NCBI RefSeq assembly: GCF_015207825.1
Contig: NZ_JADEWC010000001.1
Location: 1-64,000, forward strand
Length of the DNA: 64,000 nt
DNA from: Cyanobacterium stanieri LEGE 03274
GTDB lineage: Bacteria > Cyanobacteriota > Cyanobacteriia > Cyanobacteriales > Cyanobacteriaceae
Reading direction: 5' to 3'
How positions within the stretch are numbered: the first letter of the stretch is position 1; each line of letters starts with the position of its first letter. Of the stretch, positions 1-10,052 are shown one piece after another. Position numbers and translations under genes: made by a program. The notes beneath the pieces were generated by a model. That model did not search any database and was not told the DNA's origin. It worked only from the letters and a program-made list of their open reading frames with translations.

Positions 1-71
1 AAGTAATACCATTGCAATTATTATCCCGAACAGAGGTTATATTGGTAATTGGGTCATCACCAAAGAATACA

Positions 72-1265
72 ATGGATTTACTAGAATATCAAGCCAAAAA
101 ACTATTTAACCAAGTGGGTATCCCCGTATTACCTTCTCAACCTCTATCGAGCGCCAGTGAATTAAAAAATCTCCAAATTCCCTATCCCGTAGTCTTAAAA
201 TCCCAAGTGATGGCCAGTGGTAGAGCTAAATTAGGAGGTGTAAAGTTTGTTAATAATACCATAGATGCGATCGCTGCTTGTCAATCTATTTTTAGCCTCG
301 CCATCGAAAAAGAATATCCGAAAGTAATTTTGGCCGAAAGCCGTTACAACGCCCAAAAAGAGATATTTTTGGCCATCATGCTTGATTATAAACTCAAAAA
401 ACCCGTCATATTTGGCTCAGGGCAAGGGGGAATCAACATCGAAGAATTATTAAACAACCTCGTTTATTGCCCCATAAAAGACGAATACTCACCCTTTTAT
501 GGTCGTCGTCTTGCCAAAAAAATGGGCTTACAAGGCAAAACCATCAACGCCGTTACTAACATTATCAATAAAATGTATCGGCTTTTTATAGACCAAGATT
601 TAGATATGATTGAAATTAATCCCCTTGGTATTAACCATGATGGAGCCGTCATGGCCCTCGATGGTAAAATCAGAGTCAATGATTATGGGCTACTTCGTCA
701 TCCCGAACTATCGGAGTTAATTAAACCCATTCAAGATTCTAGCCCCCATCAATCTATTAACTATTCTCCTAATAACTCTCTTTTTTCTCAATTTAATATT
801 AATACTCATCAAAAAACTGCCCTGATTTCTGCTAGTATAGATAAAGCTATTTTTAGCATAAATAATAGTCAAAATATTATCAGTAACGATACAATAAATA
901 CTTGCTTTATTCTTGAAAAGCCTTGTAATCAAATAACTTCAGAAGATATTAACGAAATATTTTATAAAATTATAAAATCAGAAACTATCAATAAAGTTTT
1001 AGTGGATTTACCCCTAGAATATCAATTTAATTATAGTTTAATTCAAGTAATTTCTAAACATTATCCTACGGATTTTTCCCACTGGTCAAACAAAAATGAC
1101 GAAAGGGGCGATCGCCCCACAGGAACAAGATTTGAAATCAGAGAGTCTAACAAAAATAAGACCTCCTTTGCCCTCAGAAAAATAGACTGGATAATCAAAA
1201 CCAAAGGAGACAAACTCAATAATCAAATTAACAATTTACCCATAACAATAATTAACATAATATGA
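72..1265 (+). CDS. sucC: SucC-like succinyl-CoA ligase beta subunit (ATP-grasp), divergent C-terminus
   Basis: Resembles the ADP-forming succinyl-CoA ligase beta subunit, which with SucD interconverts succinyl-CoA and succinate in the cytoplasm. The N-terminal ATP-grasp region is clear: MDLLEYQAKKLF at the start, a VVLKSQVMASGRAKLGGV-type loop near residue 50, and IEINPLGI / ALDGKIRVND near 180-200. From about residue 225 onward the CoA-ligase domain is poorly conserved: the Gly-rich phosphate loop of normal SucC is not evident, and the segment around residues 330-365 is polar and low in complexity. The ATG at 72 is chosen because it begins at the family N-terminus; an in-frame TTG at 12 would add 20 unmatched residues. 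No sucD lies next to it. It may be a true SucC with a drifted C-domain or a paralogue with another role. Confidence 0.75.
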   Translation: MDLLEYQAKKLFNQVGIPVLPSQPLSSASELKNLQIPYPVVLKSQVMASGRAKLGGVKFVNNTIDAIAACQSIFSLAIEKEYPKVILAESRYNAQKEIFLAIMLDYKLKKPVIFGSGQGGINIEELLNNLVYCPIKDEYSPFYGRRLAKKMGLQGKTINAVTNIINKMYRLFIDQDLDMIEINPLGINHDGAVMALDGKIRVNDYGLLRHPELSELIKPIQDSSPHQSINYSPNNSLFSQFNINTHQKTALISASIDKAIFSINNSQNIISNDTINTCFILEKPCNQITSEDINEIFYKIIKSETINKVLVDLPLEYQFNYSLIQVISKHYPTDFSHWSNKNDERGDRPTGTRFEIRESNKNKTSFALRKIDWIIKTKGDKLNNQINNLPITIINII

Positions 1266-1323
1266 CGAAAATTTTCTTAAAATAAAAATATCCCCACTCC
1301 CCCTATTCCATAAGCAATAGTTT

Positions 1324-2046
1324 ATGATACCCATTATTTGTCCGAAATGCGGATACAGTAACCAACAAGATAGCAAATTTTGTACCTTTTGTGGTCATGA
1401 TGTAGAATTTCTTCGACCCCATATTGATAGTAATTTTAGCCTTAAGATGGCAGAAAAAGCATCTATGGAATTTCCAGAAGATGAAAGCCTTACCCAAATA
1501 AACAACCATGAGGACTTTTTTCCCTATGGAAAAGATGATTTCCTCAATTCATCAGAAGAAAACGAAGATGACATCCCCACCGTTGCTAATTGGAATATTC
1601 CCACAGAGTTAAACACCGCCATCGATGAAAACGATTCTAATCCCAGAACCATTATTGATGTAAGAGTGACCAATTCTGTTAATAAAACAACCCTTGTTTT
1701 AACTAACCCTGATACCGACAAAACTTTTATCTTTCCCCCAGATAAAAAAGCCATTTATTGTGGAAGATATAACGAAGATTTTGCCATTGATATAGATTTA
1801 TCAAATTTACCCCATAGCGACATTGTATCTAGGGTTCATTTCATTATTCATATTGATTTTGAAACCTATTACATAGAAGATGCAGGAAGTTCTAACGGTA
1901 CTTTTTTGAACAATGAGGAAGTAAAAAGTGGTCATATTCATCGTCAACAAATACACATTGGAGATGAAATTAAACTAGGGAAAACCACCCCCTTAAAACT
2001 CATATTTCAAGAAGTAGAAAACATTGTTTATTCTCCCTCAGAATAA
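1324..2046 (+). CDS. Zinc-ribbon / FHA-domain protein
   Basis: A 240-residue soluble protein with two recognisable modules. Residues 6-23 hold a CxxC...CxxC zinc ribbon (C6, C9, C20, C23). Residues about 125-230 form an FHA domain, with GR at 147-148, SRVH at 169-172 and SSNGT at 189-193, the residues that bind phosphothreonine. Between them is an acidic, probably disordered linker. FHA domains read Ser/Thr kinase signalling, so a scaffold role in a phosphorylation pathway is inferred; no kinase gene is nearby. It is followed after 59 bp by the COP23-type gene on the same strand. Confidence 0.8.
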   Translation: MIPIICPKCGYSNQQDSKFCTFCGHDVEFLRPHIDSNFSLKMAEKASMEFPEDESLTQINNHEDFFPYGKDDFLNSSEENEDDIPTVANWNIPTELNTAIDENDSNPRTIIDVRVTNSVNKTTLVLTNPDTDKTFIFPPDKKAIYCGRYNEDFAIDIDLSNLPHSDIVSRVHFIIHIDFETYYIEDAGSSNGTFLNNEEVKSGHIHRQQIHIGDEIKLGKTTPLKLIFQEVENIVYSPSE

Positions 2047-2105
2047 TTAATTAATCCGAATTATTTTAACTACTACTATTAATAATAGAAACAAAACATA
2101 GACCC

Positions 2106-2777
2106 ATGAAAAACCAACTCATTGCATTAGCCATATTATCAGGATTAAGTCTGGGTAGTTTAAGTCAACATAACCCTGCCCAAGCCCAAAACCGTAACCT
2201 TTATCGTTGCGTCATGAAAAACGATGCCCCCACCACCGTAGTTGATACCCCCAGAGGGCGCATTGATTTGATTGTCTGGAAAAACGAACTTCCGGGCGGA
2301 TGGTCTCCTGTGAGAAGATGTCAAGAAATTACCAAAAGATTTCAAACTTTTTCAGATCGTGGCGCTTTACGCTATGTTACCAGTGGTCGTCTCAATAATC
2401 AACCAGTGATTTGTGTGGCAGAGAATCGCCCAGGAGTAGGTATTAGTTGCCGAAATGATGGCTTACTATTAACCCTAGCTCAAAATGAAAATCCTCAAAG
2501 GGTTATGGAACAATTATTTGATATATCTGCAAGGGTGAGGGGAGGTAATCCTATTACCAGGAATATTCAAGAAAGAACTATATTAGCGGTGGATCGTTTT
2601 CTTGATGAAGTGGATATAGTAGAAGAAGGGGAAGATGTAGAGGTGATTGATATTACCGATGCTAGTGCCGATGAAATTTCCGATTTGATGGATGATGGGG
2701 AGACACCAAATCAACCCATGGTTAATCCTAGTCGTTGCTCTACTCCTACCCCAGAATTACAGCCCGTGGAGCAATAA
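2106..2777 (+). CDS. COP23-domain secreted protein
   Basis: A 223-residue protein with an N-terminal signal peptide (hydrophobic residues 5-20, ending near AQAQ at 25-28). Residues about 32-145 match the cyanobacterial COP23 (circadian oscillating 23 kDa protein) family: YRCV, a conserved W, an RRCQEIT segment, a GALRYVTSGR segment and paired cysteines (VICVAE, ISCRND). The C-terminus is acidic and unconserved. Family members are membrane-associated or exported proteins of unknown biochemical role, first noted for rhythmic abundance in Cyanothece. There is no transmembrane segment beyond the signal. Confidence 0.75.
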   Translation: MKNQLIALAILSGLSLGSLSQHNPAQAQNRNLYRCVMKNDAPTTVVDTPRGRIDLIVWKNELPGGWSPVRRCQEITKRFQTFSDRGALRYVTSGRLNNQPVICVAENRPGVGISCRNDGLLLTLAQNENPQRVMEQLFDISARVRGGNPITRNIQERTILAVDRFLDEVDIVEEGEDVEVIDITDASADEISDLMDDGETPNQPMVNPSRCSTPTPELQPVEQ

Positions 2778-2810
2778 AAACAACATGGAGTCGAAGTGAA
2801 TGTAATTGTA

Positions 2811-2882
<72 letters not shown>

Positions 2883-2939
2883 GTTTTTTAGCCATTTATT
2901 ATATTAACTTAAAGTTAGTGTAATATGCAAGGAGAAATT

Positions 2940-3419
2940 ATGTCCATTGAAATTGAACGCAAGTTTTTAGTTAATAAGGAGCTTTGGCAACCTCCTGATG
3001 AGGGGGTGATTTATCAACAAGGTTATATTTACACTCAAAATGGTAGCACCGTTCGGGTAAGGGTTGCAGGAAATGTTGGTTTTCTTACCCTCAAGACGAA
3101 AACAAACGGTATGAGTCGATATGAGTTTGAATATCCGATTCCCTTGTTTGAAGCCCAAGAAATGTTAAGGATTATGTGCGATCGCCCCTTAATCGAAAAA
3201 AAACGTTATAAAATTAAAATCGAAGAACTAATTTGGGAAATAGACGAATTTTTTGGAGATAACCAAGGCTTATTGTTAGCAGAAGTAGAACTAAGCTCAG
3301 AAAATCAAACCATCTCACTACCCCCATGGATAGATCGAGAAGTAACAGGGGATTTACGCTACTATAACTCTAATCTGGTTAAAAATCCCTACAATAATGG
3401 TAAATGGATAAAGTCCTAA
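2940..3419 (+). CDS. CYTH-domain protein (triphosphate tunnel metalloenzyme)
   Basis: A 159-residue CYTH protein. The diagnostic ExExK motif is at residues 4-8 (EIERK), followed by alternating charged strands typical of the tunnel fold (RVRV, LTLKTK, EFEYPI, KKRYKI, WEIDEF, AEVEL). Family members hydrolyse inorganic triphosphate or bind organophosphates. The ATG at 2940 is preceded by a good ribosome site (AAGGAG) and puts the ExExK motif at the N-terminus; the in-frame ATG at 2925 lacks these features. Confidence 0.88.
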   Translation: MSIEIERKFLVNKELWQPPDEGVIYQQGYIYTQNGSTVRVRVAGNVGFLTLKTKTNGMSRYEFEYPIPLFEAQEMLRIMCDRPLIEKKRYKIKIEELIWEIDEFFGDNQGLLLAEVELSSENQTISLPPWIDREVTGDLRYYNSNLVKNPYNNGKWIKS

Positions 3420-3511
3420 GCAGAAAATAATCCATAAAACCTATCAAAAGGTGCAACATCTAAGGTAATCTTTTTTAGGAAATAAAAATAAATTATTGCT
3501 AGGAGAATACC

Positions 3512-3961
3512 ATGGAACGCACTTTTTTAATGATTAAACCCGACGGAGTACAACGCAACCTCGTAGGAGAAGTAATCAAACGTTTAGAAAATAAAGGATT
3601 TACCCTCGTTGGCTTAAAATTAATGGCCGTATCCCAAGAATTAGCCGAAAAACATTACGATGTCCATAAAGAGCGCCCCTTCTTTGGTAGCTTAGTAGAA
3701 TTTATCGTATCTTCCCCCGTGGTTGCCATGGTATGGGAAGGAGAAGGGGTTGTCGCCTCTGCCCGTAAAATTATCGGTGCCACTGATCCTTTAAGTGCTG
3801 AACCTGGTACTATTAGAGGAGATTATGGAGTTAATATCGGTAGAAACCTCATCCATGGCTCAGATGCCATTGAAACTGCCCAAAGAGAAATCAGCCTTTG
3901 GTTTAAAGAAGAAGAACTTTGCTCCTGGCAAAACACCATGAAACCTTGGCTTTCTGAATAA
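3512..3961 (+). CDS. ndk: Nucleoside diphosphate kinase
   Basis: A 149-residue NDP kinase that transfers the gamma phosphate of ATP to NDPs through a phosphohistidine. The full family pattern is present: [14 protein letters not shown] at 7-20, the Kpn-loop region near 90-100, and the active-site His115 in [12 protein letters not shown] ribosome site (AGGAG) lies 7 bp before the ATG. It stands alone, with a weak hairpin after it. Confidence 0.98.
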   Translation: MERTFLMIKPDGVQRNLVGEVIKRLENKGFTLVGLKLMAVSQELAEKHYDVHKERPFFGSLVEFIVSSPVVAMVWEGEGVVASARKIIGATDPLSAEPGTIRGDYGVNIGRNLIHGSDAIETAQREISLWFKEEELCSWQNTMKPWLSE

Positions 3962-3971
3962 TATATCATTT

Positions 3972-3995
3972 CCCCTCTCAAAACGGAGGGGTTTA
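3972..3995 (+). terminator. Possible terminator after ndk
   Basis: A 6-bp stem (CCCCTC at 3972-3977 with GAGGGG at 3986-3991) with an 8-nt loop lies 10 bp after the ndk stop codon. Only three T residues follow, so termination would be weak. Confidence 0.4.
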
Positions 3996-4112
3996 CTATG
4001 ATTTAAAATTTGCTTGAAACAATTATTAATTATCAATTCTTTGAACCATTGCCCATTGCCTATTCCCTATATAATTGTATGATTGATAATATTATGAGTA
4101 AATTGTTATAAG

Positions 4113-6245
4113 ATGCCTGATTTTCTCTTAGAAATTGGAACAGAAGAATTACCCGCTAGTTTTGTGGACAGTGCGATCGCACAGTGGCAAGAAAAAATAA
4201 AAAATCATTTAGAATCAGAATATCTACAACCTGAAAAAATCAATATATATGGCACTCCTAGACGTTTAGCCGTATTAATAGAAGGCATCGGCGAAAAACA
4301 ACCCGACAGAGAAGAAGAAATAAAAGGCCCCCCCGTCAGCGCCGCCTACAAAGATGGGCAACCCACCAAAGCATTAGAAGGTTTTACCCGTAAGCAAGGA
4401 GTAAGTATGGATGAGGTGGAAATCAAATCTACTCCTAAAGGGGATTTTATCTTTGTTAATAAAAAGTTTGTAGGGAAAAACAGCACAGAAATATTACAAC
4501 AGTTAATCCCGCAATGGATAACGGGGTTAGAGGGTAGAAGGTTTATGCGTTGGGCGGATGGCGATTTGCGTTTTCCTCGCCCCATTCGTCATTTAGTAGC
4601 ACTTTGGGATAATCAAATATTACCCCTCCAATTACCTAACGGTAACACAACTATTAAGGCAGGGCTAACCTCCACTGGGCATCGTATTTTACATCCTGAA
4701 AAAATAACCATCGAGACAGCCAAAGACTATAAAAAATCCCTAGAAAAAGCCTTTGTGCAAGTAGATGTCAATGAAAGATGTGAGTCTATCAAAAAACAAA
4801 TTCAAGAAATAGCCCAAAAAGTAGGGGGTAAAGCGGAAATTTATCCCGACTTACTCGCCGAGGTTACCAACCTTGTGGAATATCCTACCGCTGTTTTAGG
4901 TAGTTTTGAACCAGAATTTTTGCAACTTCCCCCCGAAGTAATCACCACCGTCATGGTGACACATCAACGTTATTTCCCCATCAAAGACGAAAAAGGTGCA
5001 TTATTACCCTACTTTATCACCATCGGTAACGGAGATCCCCAAAAGTCCGCCATCATCGCCACAGGTAATGCCAAGGTGATTAGGGCAAGACTGGCAGATG
5101 CTCAATTCTTCTATCAAGCCGATTGTGATGAGCATTTAGAAACCTATCTCCCCCAACTAGAAAACGTCACTTTCCAAGAAGACTTAGGCACTATGCACGA
5201 TAAAGTTAATCGTATCATTGCCATCAGTCAACAAATTGCCGAACAATTAAACCTCGATGCCACTCAAAGGGCGGAAATTGAAAGCACAGCTTCTCTATGT
5301 AAGGCTGATTTAGTTACTCAGATGGTGTATGAATTTCCCGAATTACAGGGGGTTATGGGGGAAAAATATGCCCTCGTTAGTGGGGAGTCGGCAACCGTGG
5401 CTAAGGGGATTTTTGAGCATTATTTACCCCGTAATGCTGATGATATTATGCCCCACACCCTTAATGGACAAGTAGTGGGTATGGGCGATCGCCTCGACAC
5501 CATTGTTAGTATAATTGGATTAGGCATGATACCATCGGGTTCTAGTGATCCTTTTGCCCTGAGAAGATCGGCTAATGGTATTATTAATATTGCATGGCAT
5601 GGTAATTTGGGCATCAATTTAACTCAATTAATCGAACAAGCCTGTAACGATTTTTTAGCAGGACATAATCAAGAATCTCCTTTGCCAATTGTTACTGATT
5701 TCTTTTTACAACGGATTCAAACTTTGTTACAAGATGAATTAAATATTGACTATGATTTAGTTAATGCCGTCTTAGGTGAAGATGACCAAGAATACAAAGA
5801 ACGTGCTTTAAATAGTGTCTTAGATATACGAAATCGTGCCTTATTTTTACAAGGAATTAGGAATAATGGTACTTTAGCAAATATTTACGAAACTGTAAAT
5901 CGTTCCACAAAACTAGCTAAAAAAGGAACTTTAAATACCACAGAATTAGACCCCCATAATATTATTAAAACAGAATTATTTGAGTCTAATTCAGAACAAG
6001 AATTATACAATTCCCTAGAGAAATTATTACCCATTTCCCAAAAAGCAAAGGCGAATAGTGATTATCATTTGTTAACTAATGCCCTAGTAGAAATCGCCCC
6101 TACCATCAGTAACTTTTTTGATGGTGAAAATAGCGTTTTGGTAATGGCGGATGATGACAACATCAAACAAAATCGTCTTAATCTTCTTGGTTTATTACGT
6201 AATCACAGTCGTATTTTAGCTGATTTCGGTGCGATCGTTAAATAA
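4113..6245 (+). CDS. glyS: Glycyl-tRNA synthetase beta subunit
   Basis: A 710-residue beta subunit of the bacterial alpha2beta2 glycyl-tRNA synthetase. The N-terminus ([14 protein letters not shown], residues 4-17), [14 protein letters not shown] near 155 and [11 protein letters not shown] near 285 are typical of GlyS. The C-terminal region contains the HD-like helical domain and the anticodon-binding domain ([20 protein letters not shown] end). The length is normal. The alpha-subunit gene glyQ is not in the window, so the two subunits are encoded apart, as is usual in cyanobacteria. Confidence 0.97.
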   Translation: MPDFLLEIGTEELPASFVDSAIAQWQEKIKNHLESEYLQPEKINIYGTPRRLAVLIEGIGEKQPDREEEIKGPPVSAAYKDGQPTKALEGFTRKQGVSMDEVEIKSTPKGDFIFVNKKFVGKNSTEILQQLIPQWITGLEGRRFMRWADGDLRFPRPIRHLVALWDNQILPLQLPNGNTTIKAGLTSTGHRILHPEKITIETAKDYKKSLEKAFVQVDVNERCESIKKQIQEIAQKVGGKAEIYPDLLAEVTNLVEYPTAVLGSFEPEFLQLPPEVITTVMVTHQRYFPIKDEKGALLPYFITIGNGDPQKSAIIATGNAKVIRARLADAQFFYQADCDEHLETYLPQLENVTFQEDLGTMHDKVNRIIAISQQIAEQLNLDATQRAEIESTASLCKADLVTQMVYEFPELQGVMGEKYALVSGESATVAKGIFEHYLPRNADDIMPHTLNGQVVGMGDRLDTIVSIIGLGMIPSGSSDPFALRRSANGIINIAWHGNLGINLTQLIEQACNDFLAGHNQESPLPIVTDFFLQRIQTLLQDELNIDYDLVNAVLGEDDQEYKERALNSVLDIRNRALFLQGIRNNGTLANIYETVNRSTKLAKKGTLNTTELDPHNIIKTELFESNSEQELYNSLEKLLPISQKAKANSDYHLLTNALVEIAPTISNFFDGENSVLVMADDDNIKQNRLNLLGLLRNHSRILADFGAIVK

Positions 6246-6343
6246 TTGATAATGGATAATTGAGAATTGATAGTTAGATAAATTTAAGTTTTTTTGCTTA
6301 TTTTTTCCTTATCAAAATCAACACTTTCATTAACCATAAAAGT

Positions 6344-6361
6344 CCCCCTGGATTTAGGGGG
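6344..6361. repeat. C/G-rich hairpin after glyS
   Basis: A perfect 6-bp inverted repeat (CCCCCT at 6344-6349, AGGGGG at 6356-6361) with a 6-nt loop sits in the 193-bp gap between glyS and the HAD gene. It may act as a weak glyS terminator; no strong T-run follows. Confidence 0.4.
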
Positions 6362-6438
6362 CAAAATCCTTTTTAGACTAACTCGATTTTTCCCTATTTT
6401 TAGACTTCACTTTTTAGTAAAACTTCCTTGTAAAGATA

Positions 6439-7227
6439 ATGAAACTTAAAGCACTTATATTCGATGTTGATGGTACTATAGCCGAAACTGAAAAAAATGG
6501 TCATAGAGTAGCCTTTAATCTCGCTTTTGATGAACTTAATTTACCTTGGCAATGGGATATAGATTTTTATGGTAAATTACTCAAAATTGGGGGAGGAAAA
6601 GAACGTTTTACCTATTATTTAAATAACTATCAAACAGATTTTCAATTACCTACTTCCCTTGATGAGTTTGTCTTAAATGTTCATAAAATAAAAAATCAAT
6701 ATTATGGCCAATTAGTACAAGATAAAACCATTAAATTGCGTACGGGGGTAGCAAGATTGATGAAAGAAGCCCATAAAAATAATGTGCACCTTGCGATCGC
6801 CTCTACATCGGCAGTAAAAAATGTAAAATCTTTACTAGATGGTACTTGTAGCCCCGAAATGATTTCATGGATTGAAGTTATAGCCGCAGGAGATATGGTA
6901 GAAAATAAAAAACCCGCCCCCGATATATACCAATTAGCCCTCAAAAAACTAAATCTTTCTCCCCATGAATGTGTAACCATCGAAGATACTAACCAAGGCT
7001 TAGTAGCGGCCACCAGAGCCAATATAAAAGCCATTATTACAGTTAATGACTATACCAAAGACGAAAATTTCGATTCTGCCATGGTGGTTTTAAATCATTT
7101 AGGCGACAAAAAAAATTATTGTAATGTTATTCAATATCAAGATGAAATATCGTCTTTAATTCCACAATTAGATAAAAAATATTTAACCATTGAATTAATA
7201 GAAAACATATTATCCTCTAATAAGTAA
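6439..7227 (+). CDS. HAD-superfamily hydrolase, CbbY-like
   Basis: A 262-residue haloacid-dehalogenase phosphatase of the CbbY / beta-phosphoglucomutase-like subgroup. Motif I is FDVDGT (nucleophile D9, acid D11), motif II is an ASTS segment near 120, motif III is the Lys in KKPAPD near 155, and motif IV is IEDTNQG near 178. A helical cap lies between motifs I and II. CbbY proteins dephosphorylate xylulose-1,5-bisphosphate, a Rubisco inhibitor. That substrate is a family inference; another sugar phosphate is possible. Confidence 0.82.
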   Translation: MKLKALIFDVDGTIAETEKNGHRVAFNLAFDELNLPWQWDIDFYGKLLKIGGGKERFTYYLNNYQTDFQLPTSLDEFVLNVHKIKNQYYGQLVQDKTIKLRTGVARLMKEAHKNNVHLAIASTSAVKNVKSLLDGTCSPEMISWIEVIAAGDMVENKKPAPDIYQLALKKLNLSPHECVTIEDTNQGLVAATRANIKAIITVNDYTKDENFDSAMVVLNHLGDKKNYCNVIQYQDEISSLIPQLDKKYLTIELIENILSSNK

Positions 7228-7426
7228 ATATAAATAATTAATCCAAAACAATTATAACAGTTAAAACGTGAATAAAATTATGAAAAGTATATTTTATTGA
7301 CTACTTTCTTGAAGTTCAACCATTAGCTAAAATGCAAAAAATAGCATACAACAATGTAGTTAAAAATTTGCACAGAATAGAAAATCAAGCTATGGTAGAA
7401 AAAAGAAGTAGTAATGTACAGTCAGT

Positions 7427-8533
7427 ATGGCCAGTATAACTTTTGAAAATGTCAGTAAACAATTTGATAATTTTACTGCAGTTAAAAACTTAAATTTAAG
7501 CATCGATGACGGCGAATTTTTAGTCTTCGTCGGGCCTTCCGGATGTGGAAAAACAACATCTCTGCGTCTTTTAGCAGGGTTAGAAACCATTACATCAGGT
7601 CATCTATATTTAGACGATCGCATCGTAAACAAATTACCACCAAAAGAGCGTAACATCGCCATGGTGTTTCAATCCTACGCGCTCTATCCTCATCTGAGTG
7701 TATATGAAAATATGGCATTTAGTCTGCAATTGCAGGGTAAAAGTAAAAGTGCCATCCGCCGTAGGGTAGAAACCGCAGCCGATCAATTGGGTATTGCCCA
7801 TTTGCTAGAACGTAAGCCCAAAGAGCTTTCTGGAGGACAAAGGCAGAGGGTGGCAGTGGGAAGGGCGATCGTCCGTGAACCATCAGTATTTTTGATGGAT
7901 GAACCCCTATCGAACCTCGATGCAAAATTGAGGGTTCAAGCAAGGACAGAAATCTGTAAACTCCATGCAAAACTCCAAACCACCTTTGTTTATGTAACCC
8001 ATGATCAAGTAGAAGCCATGACCATGGGAACGAGAATTGCGGTGATGAATCATGGTATTCTCCAACAGATAGACAGCCCCGAAAATCTTTACAATTATCC
8101 TCAAAATGTGTTTGTCGCTGGATTTATTGGTAGTCCGGCGATGAATTTTTTTAAGGTAAATTTAATTAGAAAAGAGGCTCAATTATTTTTAGAAAATGAA
8201 GACTTTTCCCTGCCTATCCCTCAATCTTTGACAGCAAAGTATGAACAATATCCTCAAAAAGAATATATCTTCGGTATTCGCCCCGAAAATATCCACGATC
8301 CCCAATATGAGGTAGCCGATATTATGCCCATTCCCGTCCAAGCTGAAGTTACACTAAGGGAAATGATGGGTAATGAAATCATCCTTTATCTTAATACTGT
8401 GGGTGGTGAAGAATTTGTGGCAAGGGTTGATCCACGATCGCCCCTAAAAGCAGGAGATAAAATTAATCTCACTTTTGATATGAGTCATATTCACTTATTT
8501 GACACCGAAACTGAGGTTAATATCACTTTGTAA
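7427..8533 (+). CDS. Sugar ABC importer ATPase, MalK/UgpC type (GgtA candidate)
   Basis: A 368-residue ATP-binding subunit of a carbohydrate importer. Walker A GPSGCGKTT is at 36-44, the signature LSGGQRQR starts at 134, Walker B VFLMDEP is at 154-160, and a MalK-type regulatory/TOBE C-domain fills about 240-368. It precedes the binding protein gene by 186 bp on the same strand and is the natural ATPase for the ggtB/C/D-like genes downstream. In Synechocystis the Ggt ATPase is encoded away from ggtBCD, so if this is GgtA the arrangement is more compact here. A second MalK paralogue lies at 18928-20202. Confidence 0.9.
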   Translation: MASITFENVSKQFDNFTAVKNLNLSIDDGEFLVFVGPSGCGKTTSLRLLAGLETITSGHLYLDDRIVNKLPPKERNIAMVFQSYALYPHLSVYENMAFSLQLQGKSKSAIRRRVETAADQLGIAHLLERKPKELSGGQRQRVAVGRAIVREPSVFLMDEPLSNLDAKLRVQARTEICKLHAKLQTTFVYVTHDQVEAMTMGTRIAVMNHGILQQIDSPENLYNYPQNVFVAGFIGSPAMNFFKVNLIRKEAQLFLENEDFSLPIPQSLTAKYEQYPQKEYIFGIRPENIHDPQYEVADIMPIPVQAEVTLREMMGNEIILYLNTVGGEEFVARVDPRSPLKAGDKINLTFDMSHIHLFDTETEVNITL

Positions 8534-8664
8534 CAATTAACAATTGACAATGGACAATTGACAATTAATTGTAGTTCAAAATATTTTCTACCGATATTAA
8601 ACAATCCCTAATATATTTTTTCAAAAATTATTTTATAAATTAATTGAAAAACTTTTAATTCACT

Positions 8665-8685
8665 CCCCCCCGAATTCGCGGGGGG
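8665..8685. repeat. C6/G6 inverted repeat upstream of the binding-protein gene
   Basis: C-run 8665-8671 and G-run 8680-8685 flank CGAATTCGC and can form a 6-bp GC hairpin 33 bp before the ATG at 8719. It lies within the 185-bp gap between the ATPase and the binding protein, which also carries a copy of the CAATTGACAATGGACAATTG short repeat at about 8536-8570. It could attenuate transcription or stabilise the downstream mRNA. Confidence 0.5.
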
Positions 8686-8718
8686 ATAGGGAGGATCCAA
8701 ACACTATCCAAAAATGTT

Positions 8719-9993
8719 ATGAAAATCTCGAAAATAACTCAGAAAATAATTATTTTTCTCAGTTTAATCTGCCTAACCGTGGCCTGTACCGTAAACGGGG
8801 ATGATGAACCTCCAGAAGTAAGACTAATGGGAGTAATCATCGGCGAACAACAGGAAAAACTAGAACAAGCCCTAGAACCCTTTGAGCAGGAAACAGGTAT
8901 TAACGTAGTTTACGAAGGAACAGACGCTTTCGCCACCCTCCTCCCCATCCGAGTAGATGGAGGTAATCCCCCAGACATCGCCATGTTTCCCCAACCTGGA
9001 CTAATGAGAGACTTTGCCAGAGAAGGAGAATTAATCCCCCTCGAAACTTTCATGTCCTTAGAAAATTTAATTGATGCCTACGGAGAAGATTGGGTAGGCT
9101 TAGGAGAAGTAGATGGAAATGTATATGGTTTATGGTATCGAGCTTCAGTTAAAAGTTTAGTCTGGTATCCCCCGAGCAGTTTTGCCGAAAATGGTTACAC
9201 TATCCCCGAAACATGGGAAGAAATGATTACCCTTTCCGATCAAATCGTAGCCGAAGGCAAAAGACCATGGTGTTTAGGTATTGAAAGTGGTGATGCCACA
9301 GGGTGGGTTGGCACTGACTGGGTAGAAGATATTTTATTACGCAATATTGGTGCTGAAAATTACGATCAATGGGTAGATAATGAAATACCATTTAATGATC
9401 CTAGGGTGGAAGAAGCCTTTGAAAAATTCGGAGAAATTGCCCTCAACGAAGAATATGTCAGGGGAGGAAGAATTGGCGTACTTAGTACCCCTTTTGGTGA
9501 TTCCATTAACCCTATGTTTGAACAACCACCCCGTTGTTATCTCCATCGTCAGGCAAACTTTATCGCCTCTTTTTTCCCCGATGATGTCACCTTGGGGGAG
9601 GATGTGGCGATTTTTCCCTTACCCCCCATCGAGCCCGAACAGGGGCAACCCATCCTAGTCGCGGGAGATGCCTTTGCCATGTTTAATGATACCCCCGAAG
9701 CAAGGCAGTTGATGGAGTATTTAGCCTCTAAAGTTCCCCATGAGATATGGGCAGGGTTAGGAGGTTTTATTAGTCCTCAGAGACAGGTTAGCCTAGATGT
9801 CTATCCTGATGAACTTACCCGTCAAGTGGCGGAGATTTTGCAGTCTGCCGATGTAGTGCGTTTTGATGGTTCGGATATGATGCCCGGTGCCGTGGGTACG
9901 GGTACTTTTTGGACTGGAATGGTGGACTATCTAGGGGGCGCTGATTTGGATGGGGTTTTGGATTATATCGAGAATAGTTTTCCTGAAATTTAA
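8719..9993 (+). CDS. ggtB: Alpha-glucoside/glucosylglycerol-type ABC substrate-binding lipoprotein
   Basis: A 424-residue family-1 extracellular solute-binding protein. A lipoprotein-type signal ends at Cys23 (LTVAC). The mature start (LMGVIIGEQQEKLEQALEPFEQETGI) and the AMFPQPGLMRDFAREGELIPL segment are typical of the AglE/GgtB group, which binds alpha-glucosides, sucrose, trehalose or the osmolyte glucosylglycerol. Matching permeases follow downstream. The exact ligand cannot be read from the sequence; glucosylglycerol or sucrose recapture is plausible in a salt-tolerant cyanobacterium. Confidence 0.85.
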   Translation: MKISKITQKIIIFLSLICLTVACTVNGDDEPPEVRLMGVIIGEQQEKLEQALEPFEQETGINVVYEGTDAFATLLPIRVDGGNPPDIAMFPQPGLMRDFAREGELIPLETFMSLENLIDAYGEDWVGLGEVDGNVYGLWYRASVKSLVWYPPSSFAENGYTIPETWEEMITLSDQIVAEGKRPWCLGIESGDATGWVGTDWVEDILLRNIGAENYDQWVDNEIPFNDPRVEEAFEKFGEIALNEEYVRGGRIGVLSTPFGDSINPMFEQPPRCYLHRQANFIASFFPDDVTLGEDVAIFPLPPIEPEQGQPILVAGDAFAMFNDTPEARQLMEYLASKVPHEIWAGLGGFISPQRQVSLDVYPDELTRQVAEILQSADVVRFDGSDMMPGAVGTGTFWTGMVDYLGGADLDGVLDYIENSFPEI

Positions 9994-9996
9994 AAA

Positions 9997-10026
9997 GAGG
10001 GAACGGGGAACAGGGAATAGGGAACA
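9997..10026 (+). repeat. GGGAACAGGGAATA-type low-complexity repeat, left flank of S23 cassette
   Basis: A purine-rich string of GGGAAC / GGGAAT units begins 3 bp after the ggtB stop. The complementary string (TTCCCTGTTCCC units) follows the S23-like gene, so the two flank it in inverted orientation. Confidence 0.75.
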
Positions 10027-10052
10027 GTATTTTATTTAAAGAGGGTAAGTTG

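Noticed and set aside
7297-7333. Sigma-70 promoter before the importer ATPase (TTGACT ... TAAAAT)
   Set aside because: The spacing between the two hexamers is about 25 bp, too long for a standard promoter.
7408-7419. NtcA site before the importer ATPase
   Set aside because: GTA and TAC are separated by 6 nt, whereas NtcA needs 8.
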